Virus record (IMG/VR): IMGVR_UViG_3300012936_000177
Span: 1 to 23,357 of that record
DNA length: 23,357 nt
Strand: one strand, 5' to 3'
From: a virus
The number at the start of each line of letters is the position of its first letter. The first letter of the stretch is position 1. A model generated the notes under the pieces. The model was not told the origin of the DNA. It saw only the letters and a list, made by a program, of their open reading frames with translations, and did no database searches. Positions 1 to 7,297 of the stretch are shown here, piece after piece. Position numbers and translations under genes: made by a program.

Positions 1-10
1 TAGCATCTCT

Positions 11-946
11 CTAACTAAAGTCCGGTAACGGAATAATCTTAGGATTATCTTTATCTGGCACTTCTGTAGGTGGTTCCTTCTTAGGTGGTTCCTTCTTAGG
101 TGGTTCCTTCTTAGGTGGCTCTTTCTTAGGTGGCTCTTTCTTAGGTGGCTCTTTCTTAGGTGGCTCTTTCTTAGGTGGCTCTTTCTTCTTCGGCGGTGTC
201 TTATCTGGTTCTACAGTTGGTTCTTTTTTAGGCGTCACCGGCTTCTTAGGAGGCTCTTTCTTTGGTTTTGGCTTTGGTGTTCTCTTTGGTGTAACAGGAA
301 CACCATCATCGAAGTCATCTGGCTTTTGTATTTTAGGCGCATCTTTCTTTACGTTGGGTGTTTTGATAGTGTCATCAGTATCGGGAGTTTTTTCCGGTTC
401 TACTTTTCCGGGTTTAGAAGGTATAACTTTGTCTAATTTATCTGTTTTGAGTTCTCCACCTGGTGTTGTAATGTCGCTATCACCACCACCTGATGTATCA
501 TTGCCTGGTAATTTACTAGGTGGAGTATATCCTGGTATTCCCGGATCACCGTCTCCCCCTTTGCCTTTGCCTTTATCTCCTAGACCATCGCCTGTGCCTT
601 TATCACCTATACCATCGCCTGTTTTGCCCTTGCCCGGTCCTTCGCCTTCTTCTCCGCTACCTTTACCTTTGCCCTTGGTGCCGCTACCTGGTCCGTCACC
701 TGGACCTTTACCTGAGCCTGAACCTTTGAACGGTCCGTCACCTGGACCTTCTGAACACGCCATAAGATATTCAGTCCACTGTGGGTAATCTACTAAGAAT
801 TCATCTCTGTTTCTATCTGCTAAACTTATACGTTTTGCATTTTTACTTGCATATGCATTTGTGATTGCGGCACAAAGTTGAACAGGACCTTTGTATCCTT
901 CAACAAGTCTTTCTTCGCATTTTTTTAAATCTTTATTGTATTTCAT
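11..946 (-). CDS. Low-complexity Gly/Pro/Lys-rich protein, function unknown
   Basis: I do not recognise a family. The 311-residue protein has three parts. Residues 1-66 are an ordinary globular-looking N-terminus with Cys at 10, 25 and 64. Residues about 67-140 are a glycine-every-second-residue segment (GxGx, not the GXY of collagen). The remainder is Pro/Lys/Asp/Glu-rich and ends in eight perfect KKEPP pentapeptides (about residues 254-293) and a short tail. There is no signal peptide or membrane segment. The ATG shares one base with the gp14 stop (TAATG on the minus strand), so the gene is very probably co-transcribed and translationally coupled with gp14, which suggests a late, perhaps virion-associated role. 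The extended sequence would suit a flexible linker or spacer, but that is inference. The reading frame is open throughout despite the repeats. Confidence 0.75.
   Translation of the reverse strand: MKYNKDLKKCEERLVEGYKGPVQLCAAITNAYASKNAKRISLADRNRDEFLVDYPQWTEYLMACSEGPGDGPFKGSGSGKGPGDGPGSGTKGKGKGSGEEGEGPGKGKTGDGIGDKGTGDGLGDKGKGKGGDGDPGIPGYTPPSKLPGNDTSGGGDSDITTPGGELKTDKLDKVIPSKPGKVEPEKTPDTDDTIKTPNVKKDAPKIQKPDDFDDGVPVTPKRTPKPKPKKEPPKKPVTPKKEPTVEPDKTPPKKKEPPKKEPPKKEPPKKEPPKKEPPKKEPPKKEPPKKEPPTEVPDKDNPKIIPLPDFS
68..187. repeat. Tandem 15-bp repeat, eight units
   Basis: Eight head-to-tail 15-bp units encode KKEPP on the minus strand. Units at 68-112 (three copies) read aggtggttccttctt; units at 113-187 (five copies) read aggtggctctttctt. 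The two blocks differ by silent changes, so each block appears to have expanded separately. Length is a multiple of three, so the frame is kept. Confidence 0.95.
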
Positions 947-2082
947 TATTCATCTGCCTTTGGTCTAAGTGCTTCAGATAGACTCTGTCTTTCTACAACA
1001 GATTCGCCGCTGATGGTGTTTGTTGTAGTGTTATTTATGAATGTACCTTTTTGCGTTGACCTACTATTTGATTGGGTCATTGTCATACGCACATTATCTT
1101 CTTGTTTGACCCATCTGTTGCCGTCATATCTAAATAGTCTATTTGGATTGAAGTCTGTTCTAAGAAAATAATCACCTTCTGATTGATTAGTGGGGAATGA
1201 TATTCCATGTCCAAATTCTGCTCCGTTAGTTGGAATACCATCACCTAGTAGGTATCCATTATAACCTGACTTATTTACTGTTTTCATAGTGTCAGGTATA
1301 TTATCATCATCAGTGTCAACTAATTCTGTATTTCCATTCGCATCTAATTGTAAACTATAATAATGGCTAGTGTCATAACCTGATTTTGCGGCATCTGCTT
1401 CTGCTTGTTTTACAACCGCATCATTTATCTGCATTTCTTTTTCATATGTACTCAACATCTTGCGTAATGTATCGTCGCCTGTTGCACCTTCTTCTGCAGG
1501 TAGATCTAAAATTTCTTTGTATTCTTGTCCGTCATAAATTTGTTTAAGTTTTAGTCTATATAAGTGTGGATACCATGTTTGTGAAAAACCTTCTGCGGCT
1601 CTGTTAACATCTTCAACAACATAAAATCGTTTTAAAGCGTAAGATAGATCGTTTAGAGCGTATTCATCTTTCAAGTGCGGTAACTCTATGACATCACCTG
1701 CTATTATTTTTCTACCAAGTGTTTTTACACTGCTGTTAATATGAATTGTTAAAAACAATGTATCATTGCTTAGAAACAATCCAAATTGACTTAGATTAAA
1801 GTCAATGTCCTGTACATTGTAAATGCCACGCATTGTATATACGTCTGGATCGTATTTTCTATCTCTGTTTTCAAGGAACAAAAGATCTTGTATATTGGTT
1901 TCGGCAACTGCACTGTACTGAGGCTGATCAGCAGTGGCATTTTCATCTGTGGGATTTTCTGCACCTAAAAACTTATGTATATTAATATCTGTACCACCAA
2001 CAGTAAACATTTCATATACTTGTTTGTCTATGAATGAATAATCGTTGGTTTTTTGTGGTCTGTATAAACTTAATCTTGGCAT
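946..2082 (-). CDS. 14: Neck protein gp14-like (head-tail connector)
   Basis: The gp14 family forms part of the neck that closes the filled T4-type head and joins it to the tail. Family-like features are the N-terminus MPRLSLYRP, the segment GDVIELPH (residues 129-136), and the WYPHLYRLKL segment (170-179), which resembles the T4 gp14 stretch around GDLIYFP and its following Trp-rich part. The protein is 378 residues, longer than T4 gp14 (256). The excess lies mostly in the C-terminal half and includes a GDYF...YDGNRWV module (303-326) that resembles modules inside the sheath protein. The open frame extends upstream to 2175. I chose the ATG at 2082 because the late box at 2088-2095 would start transcription at about this A; the in-frame ATG at 2088 overlaps the box. 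Its stop overlaps the next gene by one base. Confidence 0.8.
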   Translation of the reverse strand: MPRLSLYRPQKTNDYSFIDKQVYEMFTVGGTDINIHKFLGAENPTDENATADQPQYSAVAETNIQDLLFLENRDRKYDPDVYTMRGIYNVQDIDFNLSQFGLFLSNDTLFLTIHINSSVKTLGRKIIAGDVIELPHLKDEYALNDLSYALKRFYVVEDVNRAAEGFSQTWYPHLYRLKLKQIYDGQEYKEILDLPAEEGATGDDTLRKMLSTYEKEMQINDAVVKQAEADAAKSGYDTSHYYSLQLDANGNTELVDTDDDNIPDTMKTVNKSGYNGYLLGDGIPTNGAEFGHGISFPTNQSEGDYFLRTDFNPNRLFRYDGNRWVKQEDNVRMTMTQSNSRSTQKGTFINNTTTNTISGESVVERQSLSEALRPKADE

Positions 2083-2087
2083 ATACA

Positions 2088-2095
2088 TATTTATC
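2088..2095 (-). promoter_or_regulatory. Late promoter box (GATAAATA) for gp14
   Basis: GATAAATA on the minus strand, one mismatch from the T4 late box TATAAATA. The A of the gp14 ATG is the sixth base after the box, about where T4 late transcripts start, so the mRNA is predicted to be leaderless. No Shine-Dalgarno sequence is present. Confidence 0.75.
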
Positions 2096-2111
2096 GATAC
2101 TAAACAATTAC

Positions 2112-2119
2112 GATAAATA
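2112..2119 (+). promoter_or_regulatory. Late promoter box (GATAAATA) for gp13
   Basis: GATAAATA lies 17 bases upstream of the gp13 ATG, leaving room for a short leader with GGAG at 2124-2127 as ribosome binding site. It is divergent from the gp14 box, with 16 bp between the two boxes. Confidence 0.8.
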
Positions 2120-2136
2120 CTACGGAGACTATAAAC

Positions 2137-2886
2137 ATGGCAATACAAAAACAAGATATATTCGATTATGTACATTCAATGCTAGGTGGAGGCATGGTTG
2201 ATGTAGAACTTGATCCTGTGCATTATGAAACAGCTCTTACAAAAGCATTGACTCGTTTCAGACAAAGGTCAGATAATTCAGTTGAAGAATCATATTTTTT
2301 CATGCCAACTATTATTGATACAAACGAATATACATTACCAAATGAAGTTGTAGAAGTAAGGAAAATATTTAGGCGCAGTGTTGGTAGTAGAACTGGTGGC
2401 GGCGACGGCGGCAGTATTTTTGAGCCTTTTAATCTAGCCTATACAAATGCGTATCTTCTTTCAAGTAGCAATTTAGGCGGACTTGCAACATATGATATGT
2501 TTAGTCAATACCAAGAACTAGTAGGACGTATGTTTGGTAGTTTTATAGAATTTAAATGGAATTCTTATACAAAGAAACTTACACTATTACAAAGACCTAG
2601 AGCAGAAGAAACACTGCTATTATATTGCTATAATTATCGTCCAGACGAAAATCTAATGAACGATTATCTTGCTCAGCAGTGGATAAAAGATTACACACTT
2701 GCGGCATGTAAGTATATGCTAGGAGAAGCAAGAGAAAAGTTTGCTACTATTGCTGGTCCACAAGGTGGTACAAGTTTAAACGGACAAAGTCTAAAATCAG
2801 AAGCACAGCAAGAAATGGAAAAACTTGAACAAGAAGTTATACAACAAGTTTCTGGCGGCGCAGGATACGGCTTCCTAATAGGATAA
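2137..2886 (+). CDS. 13: Neck protein gp13-like (head-tail connector)
   Basis: gp13 is the partner of gp14 in the T4-type neck and acts in head completion after DNA packaging. The 249-residue protein has the layout of gp13 proteins of marine T4-like phages: an N-terminal helical part (DIFDYVHSML, then ETALTKALTRFRQR), a Tyr/Phe-rich middle (EESYFFMPTII...EYTLPNEVVEVRKIF), and a C-terminal helical tail (WIKDYTLAACKYMLGEAREK) ending in a Gly-rich stretch. A short GGGDGG loop near residue 88 looks like a local expansion. It is divergent to gp14, which strengthens the pairing. Start ATG 2137 has GGAG at suitable spacing. T4 gp13 is about 309 residues, so this version is shorter. Confidence 0.8.
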   Translation: MAIQKQDIFDYVHSMLGGGMVDVELDPVHYETALTKALTRFRQRSDNSVEESYFFMPTIIDTNEYTLPNEVVEVRKIFRRSVGSRTGGGDGGSIFEPFNLAYTNAYLLSSSNLGGLATYDMFSQYQELVGRMFGSFIEFKWNSYTKKLTLLQRPRAEETLLLYCYNYRPDENLMNDYLAQQWIKDYTLAACKYMLGEAREKFATIAGPQGGTSLNGQSLKSEAQQEMEKLEQEVIQQVSGGAGYGFLIG

Positions 2887-2892
2887 TTTTTC

Positions 2893-2921
2893 TTGACATT
2901 TAGATTGTTTTCTACTATAAT
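2893..2921 (+). promoter_or_regulatory. Consensus sigma70 promoter for dNMP kinase
   Basis: TTGACA at 2893-2898, a 17-bp spacer, and TATAAT at 2916-2921: both hexamers are exact bacterial sigma70 consensus with ideal spacing. It starts directly after the gp13 stop and lies 23 bases before the kinase ATG. It is expected to be read by unmodified host RNA polymerase, i.e. early. Confidence 0.92.
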
Positions 2922-2944
2922 AAAGGTATTATAGAGGAACATTT

Positions 2945-3556
2945 ATGATCATTGGAATTTGTGGTTTAATTGGTAGCGGTAAAGGCACTGTTGCTGATGT
3001 ATTAGTCGAACAACATAATTTTACAAAAATAAGTTTTGCAGACAAGTTAAAAGATGGTGTTGCAACTGTGTTTGGTTGGGACAGATCAATGCTTGAAGGA
3101 GACACAGATGAAAGCAGAGAATGGCGAGAACAAGCAGACAGATTCTGGTCAACAGAAACTAATGAGCACATTACCCCTAGATTGGTCCTTCAAATGTTTG
3201 GCACTGATTGTATGCGTAATGGCTTTTATGATGGTATTTGGGTAAGTCTTGTTAAACAACAATTACTACATGATACTACAAAAAACTATGTAATACCTGA
3301 TGTAAGATTTCCAAACGAAGCTGACATGATACATTCTCTAAAAGGACAAGTCTGGCATGTCAAAAGAGGTCCTGATCCAGTTTGGTTTCGCATGTATCAG
3401 GACATAGGTGTTGAACCTAAAGATGTACATGAATCAGAATGGCGTTGGGCAAATGTAAACTTCAATGCAATTATAGGTAATAACACAACCATTGATGATC
3501 TTAAAAGTCAGGTATCAAATCACCTTGCCTCCAACGCACACCTTGCTTCTGCATAA
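2945..3556 (+). CDS. 1: Deoxynucleoside monophosphate kinase (T4 gene 1-like)
   Basis: Phosphorylates deoxynucleoside monophosphates with ATP to supply dNTP precursors for phage replication; cytoplasmic. The N-terminus has a P-loop GLIGSGKGT at residues 7-15, followed by ISFADKLKDGVATVFGWDR (substrate-side region) and VIPDVRFPNEAD, a stretch typical of the phage dNMP kinase family. At 203 residues it is shorter than T4 gp1 (241). The ATG at 2945 has AGAGGAA upstream at good spacing and is served by the consensus sigma70 promoter, so it should be expressed early although it sits among late genes. Its last 56 bases overlap the 3' end of the opposite-strand HNH gene, so about 18 C-terminal residues are encoded antisense to that gene. 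Confidence 0.85.
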   Translation: MIIGICGLIGSGKGTVADVLVEQHNFTKISFADKLKDGVATVFGWDRSMLEGDTDESREWREQADRFWSTETNEHITPRLVLQMFGTDCMRNGFYDGIWVSLVKQQLLHDTTKNYVIPDVRFPNEADMIHSLKGQVWHVKRGPDPVWFRMYQDIGVEPKDVHESEWRWANVNFNAIIGNNTTIDDLKSQVSNHLASNAHLASA

Positions 3557-3836
3557 TACGTTGACAGTTAGCACAGATTGTTTTCAAATTCATAGGACTG
3601 CAATTATTTAAATCTCCATCTATATGAAATACGTTGAACTGTTCCGAGTGCTTTGACTTATAACCACACTTTTCGCAAGTATCTTTTTTCTGGTATCCTC
3701 TTAATTTCCATTTAGGAATACCTACGTTTATTCCTCCGCGTAGACATCGTTCACATAATTTTCTATAGTAAACTTTTTTTCCTTTGCGATAGTTTATAGC
3801 CGCAGGTCGTTGTCCACACTTGCATAAAGGTCTCAT
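3501..3836 (-). CDS. HNH-type zinc protein, putative endonuclease
   Basis: This 111-residue basic protein has paired cysteines at the N-terminus (C5, C7, C28, C31) and a second set CEKC near residue 54. It then has an HNH-like core, FHIDGDLNNCSPMNL, followed by CANC. The arrangement H-x-D-G...N...P-x-N-L...CxxC is the beta-beta-alpha-metal fold of HNH nucleases. Similar small proteins occur in other T4-like marine phages. It could be a free-standing homing-type nuclease or a packaging or recombination nuclease; activity cannot be judged from sequence. It runs opposite to its neighbours, overlaps the kinase gene tail to tail, and has its own late-type box at 3841-3848. The ATG is the fifth base after that box. 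Confidence 0.7.
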   Translation of the reverse strand: MRPLCKCGQRPAAINYRKGKKVYYRKLCERCLRGGINVGIPKWKLRGYQKKDTCEKCGYKSKHSEQFNVFHIDGDLNNCSPMNLKTICANCQRIMQKQGVRWRQGDLIPDF

Positions 3837-3840
3837 ATTG

Positions 3841-3848
3841 TATTTACC
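3841..3848 (-). promoter_or_regulatory. Late promoter-like box (GGTAAATA) for HNH gene
   Basis: GGTAAATA on the minus strand followed by caat and ATG. The same box-to-ATG arrangement occurs before gp17, suggesting a leaderless late transcript. Two mismatches to T4 TATAAATA. Confidence 0.55.
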
Positions 3849-3903
3849 TCACCTTTTTGGTCCCTTTTTCATGGTGATATCGTGTACCTTTTTATTATAT
3901 TAT

Positions 3904-3911
3904 GCTAAATA
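3904..3911 (+). promoter_or_regulatory. Weak late promoter-like box (GCTAAATA) for sheath gene
   Basis: GCTAAATA lies 36 bases before the sheath ATG. It is the only late-like box in this intergenic region in the right orientation. A leader with AGGAGA at 3935-3940 follows, 7 bases from the ATG. Confidence 0.5.
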
Positions 3912-3947
3912 TATGTAGACACTAAGATTCCAACAGGAGAAAAAAAT

Positions 3948-6900
3948 ATGGCTTTAACATCACCAGGAGTACAGGTCAGCGTAATAGACGAAAGTTTCTA
4001 TACCCCAGCTGAGCCGGGTACAGTGCCTATGATTTTTGTTACCTCTGCAAGTAACAAACCAAATGCATCAGGAACAGGAACAGCATCAGGCACATTAAAA
4101 GCAAATGCAGGTAAGCCTTTCTTGCTTACTTCACAAAGAGATTTAGCGGATACATTTGGAGATCCGATATTCAAAACAGATAATAACAACAACCCAATTA
4201 ACGGCGGCGAACTGAACGAATATGGTTTACAAGCGGCATATAGTTTATTAGGTGTTAGCAATAGAGCTTATGTTGTTAGAGCTGATGTTGATTTAGGAGA
4301 ACTAGAAGCAAGCGCAGATGCGCCTAGTGCAAATCCATTAGCAGGAACGTACTGGTTTGATACAGCAAATACAAAGTATGGTATTCAACAATGGAATAGT
4401 AATCCAATTAATACCACAGGTGGACAAACATTTACTACCAAAACACCGTATGTAATTTATAAACAAAATGAAGTTGTTGATTATGACGGTGGTAACTATG
4501 CACCATTAGCGTCAATCGGAGCAATAGGTACATATGCATTAGTAGCAGTAACAACAATTAACAAACTTTGGTATAAAAACTCAAGCGGTTCATGGGTTGA
4601 AGTTGGAAGCAACGACTGGACAAAGAGTTGGCCAACAGTAAAAGGTTCGGTAGCAAATCCTACTTTTGCAGGTACAGCAGACATTACAATTAACGGAAGT
4701 GTTGTGTCAGTTGGAAGCAACACAGTTACACAGATTGCGGATGCTATAAATGCAGGTATAGGATTAGGTGGTGAAATATCAGCTGCCGCAGTAGACGGAT
4801 TTTTAGAAATTTACAGCAATGGTTCTAGCTCAGGAGCAGACGACTCAACATTAGGCGGTCCAATCGTAATTGGTGGTGATGCAACAAGACTGTCAGAGTT
4901 AGGAATCACAGCAGGAAGCTACTATCCTCCAGCATTACAAATTTCAGCACATACAAGTGTACCTGAATGGAAATCAGGAGATACATACCCACGCCCATCC
5001 GGAAGTGTTTGGTTTAAAACAACATTACCTAATGGCGGTGCAAAATTAATTGTAAAATTATGGAACAGTGGTACATTACTATGGGACGAGCAGTCTTCTC
5101 CAATATATGATAATGCCGCAAGTGCAATTTACAATTTGGACTCAACAGGAGGCGGTGCAAATTTAGCAATTGGTGATTTGTACGCAAAGAGTAACGTAGC
5201 GGCAGACACACAGCCTATGGCAAATTTTACAATTTTCCGTAGACAGGCAAGTGGAACAACTAAAATTACTAGTGCGGCGATTACTGGTAGTGCTCCGGGA
5301 GCAGGCACATTTACATTTACAATGCAAGCAACTGACACAGGTTCAGCGGCATATTCAGCATTAAAGACTGTAAGTGTTACTACTACTGGTTCTGCAAGCG
5401 GTGATGCAAACTTAATTGCAAGTGCTATTACTTCAGCTAATCTTGAGCATGTAAGTGCAACAGTTGATTCTGCAAATAAAATTGTTATTAGTCATGCAAC
5501 TGGTGGGGAAATTAAATTTGTTGATACAGACGGATTATTGAATGGAATTGGTTATAAGCCTTTTGATGCTAACGATTCTAGTTCAACACCAAATCTTGCA
5601 TTTGTCGATGGAACTACTAATGCTACAAGTCCTAAGCAGTTTCAAGCAACAAACTGGCGTGTTCTTTCATACACTGCAAGCGACGATGCAGTAACATCGT
5701 TAGCAACGCAAGGACAGCTTTGGTACAATTCAATTGTGGACGAAGTTGACATGATGTGGCACAATGGAACAACATGGGTAGGATATGGTGATTCAACAGC
5801 CTATCCAAATGCAAGTCCAGAAGGACCGATTGTTTCAGCAAGTATGCCAACTACACAAAGTGACGGTAGCGCACTTGTAACAGGTGACCTTTGGATTAGT
5901 ACAGCAGACTTAGAAAACTATCCAACAATATATCGTTACAACGTAGACATTTCGGGAACAACTGCCCAAAAATGGGGAAGCCCGCTAGACACAGGCGACC
6001 AAACAACTGAAAACGGTGTATTGTTTGCTGATGCACGTTATGGTACTGACGGCGGAACAACTACTACAGCACCTGACGGTACTATACCAGAACTGCTTGC
6101 AAGTAATTTCTTAGATCCAGATGCACCAGATCCTGCACTATATCCAAAAGGTATGTTGTTATGGAATCTACGCAGAAGCGGATTTAATGTAAAACGTTTC
6201 GAAAGAAACTATATTGATACATCAAGCGAAAACAAGCGCCAAGATGATGTTTCAATGGCAAACTACTATCCACATCGTTGGGTAACAGAATCAGGAAATC
6301 AAGCTGATGGTTCAGGTAGCTTTGGACGTAAAGCACAACGTAAAGTAGTTGTTCAAGCTCTACAAGCATTAGTAAACAGCAATGATGATATCAGAGATGA
6401 TGAATCAAGATTGTTCAACTTAATGGCAACACCAGGTTATCCAGAACTAATTGGCGAAATGATTAGCCTAAACTATGATAGAGGCTTAACAGCATTTATT
6501 TTAGGCGACTCACCGTTTAGACTAACACCTGATGCAACATCATTAAACGATTGGGCAACAAACGTTAATCTAGCAGTTGAAGATAATGATAGAGGTCTTG
6601 TAAGTAGAGACGAATATTTAGGAATCTTCTACCCTGCAGGATTTACAAGCGATAATGCAGGTAACAACGTAGTTGTTCCAGCATCACACATGATGCTAAG
6701 AACAATAGCACTGAGCGATCAAGTTTCGTTCCCATGGTTTGCACCAGCTGGTACAAGACGTGGCGGTATTACTAACGCAAGTTCAACAGGGTTCATAAGT
6801 AACGAAGGAGAATTTGTACCTGTAGCACTAAATGAAGGACAAAGAGATACACTGTACTCAAATAATGTGAACCCAATTACATTTATTACAGGTGCAGGAC

Positions 6901-7265
6901 TTGTAAACTTTGGACAGAAAACTCGTGCAAGAGGCGCAAGTGCATTGGATAGAATCAATGTTGCAAGACTAGTAATTTACTTACGTAGCCAACTTAACAC
7001 ACTTGCTAAACCTTATATCTTTGAACCAAATGATAAGATTACTAGAGATGAGATCAAGCAAGCGGCTGAAAGTTTACTATTAGAACTTGTAGGACAGCGT
7101 GGATTGTATGATTACTTGGTAGTTTGTGATGAGTCAAACAACACACCTAGCAGAATAGATAAAAATGAACTATACTTAGACATTGCTATTGAACCTGTTA
7201 AGGCTGTTGAGTTTATCTACATACCATTAAGATTAAAAAATACTGGAGAAATATCAGGACTATAA
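3948..7265 (+). CDS. 18: Contractile tail sheath protein gp18, enlarged
   Basis: gp18 polymerises around the tail tube and contracts to drive the tube through the host envelope. The N-terminus MALTSPGVQVSVIDES and the region of residues 20-120 (SNRAYVVRADVDL at 104-116) are typical. The C-terminal conserved part runs from about residue 730 to 1105: YPKGMLLWNLRRSGFNVKRF, the AGTRRGGI segment, INVARLVIYLRSQLN, and FIYIPLRLKNTGEI at the end. Between them, residues about 121-715 form an insertion that makes the protein 1105 residues against 659 in T4. It holds several short GxLW(Y/F/I) modules (near 132-150, 206-220, 352-382, 589-614, 646-680). It also has two similar Ser/Thr/Ala-rich alpha/beta units (about 238-326 and 440-540), probably displayed on the outside of the sheath. 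Start ATG has AGGAGA upstream. Confidence 0.93.
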   Translation: MALTSPGVQVSVIDESFYTPAEPGTVPMIFVTSASNKPNASGTGTASGTLKANAGKPFLLTSQRDLADTFGDPIFKTDNNNNPINGGELNEYGLQAAYSLLGVSNRAYVVRADVDLGELEASADAPSANPLAGTYWFDTANTKYGIQQWNSNPINTTGGQTFTTKTPYVIYKQNEVVDYDGGNYAPLASIGAIGTYALVAVTTINKLWYKNSSGSWVEVGSNDWTKSWPTVKGSVANPTFAGTADITINGSVVSVGSNTVTQIADAINAGIGLGGEISAAAVDGFLEIYSNGSSSGADDSTLGGPIVIGGDATRLSELGITAGSYYPPALQISAHTSVPEWKSGDTYPRPSGSVWFKTTLPNGGAKLIVKLWNSGTLLWDEQSSPIYDNAASAIYNLDSTGGGANLAIGDLYAKSNVAADTQPMANFTIFRRQASGTTKITSAAITGSAPGAGTFTFTMQATDTGSAAYSALKTVSVTTTGSASGDANLIASAITSANLEHVSATVDSANKIVISHATGGEIKFVDTDGLLNGIGYKPFDANDSSSTPNLAFVDGTTNATSPKQFQATNWRVLSYTASDDAVTSLATQGQLWYNSIVDEVDMMWHNGTTWVGYGDSTAYPNASPEGPIVSASMPTTQSDGSALVTGDLWISTADLENYPTIYRYNVDISGTTAQKWGSPLDTGDQTTENGVLFADARYGTDGGTTTTAPDGTIPELLASNFLDPDAPDPALYPKGMLLWNLRRSGFNVKRFERNYIDTSSENKRQDDVSMANYYPHRWVTESGNQADGSGSFGRKAQRKVVVQALQALVNSNDDIRDDESRLFNLMATPGYPELIGEMISLNYDRGLTAFILGDSPFRLTPDATSLNDWATNVNLAVEDNDRGLVSRDEYLGIFYPAGFTSDNAGNNVVVPASHMMLRTIALSDQVSFPWFAPAGTRRGGITNASSTGFISNEGEFVPVALNEGQRDTLYSNNVNPITFITGAGLVNFGQKTRARGASALDRINVARLVIYLRSQLNTLAKPYIFEPNDKITRDEIKQAAESLLLELVGQRGLYDYLVVCDESNNTPSRIDKNELYLDIAIEPVKAVEFIYIPLRLKNTGEISGL

Positions 7266-7268
7266 ACT

Positions 7269-7276
7269 GATAAATA
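7269..7276 (+). promoter_or_regulatory. Late promoter box (GATAAATA) for tail tube gene
   Basis: GATAAATA three bases after the sheath stop, 21 bases before the tube ATG; AGGAG at 7285-7289 provides a ribosome binding site in the short leader. Confidence 0.8.
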
Positions 7277-7297
7277 CTATTAACAGGAGCAGACTAA

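Noticed and set aside
68-187. Possible CRISPR array
   Set aside because: Units are contiguous 15-mers with no spacers and encode an in-frame pentapeptide repeat.
354-788. Plus-strand 144-codon Pro/Ser-rich open frame
   Set aside because: It is the complement of the Gly/Asp-rich coding segment of the minus-strand gene; composition is a mirror of that repeat and there is no ribosome binding site.
2083-2175. Upstream extension of gp14 to 2175
   Set aside because: It would overlap gp13 and its promoter; the extra 31 residues (hydrophobic, Tyr/Cys-rich) are unlike the gp14 family, and the late box starts transcription at 2082.
3847-3870. Tiny minus-strand frame MKKGPKR upstream of the HNH gene
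   Set aside because: Only seven codons, and its ATG lies upstream of the predicted late start site; no evidence it is translated.
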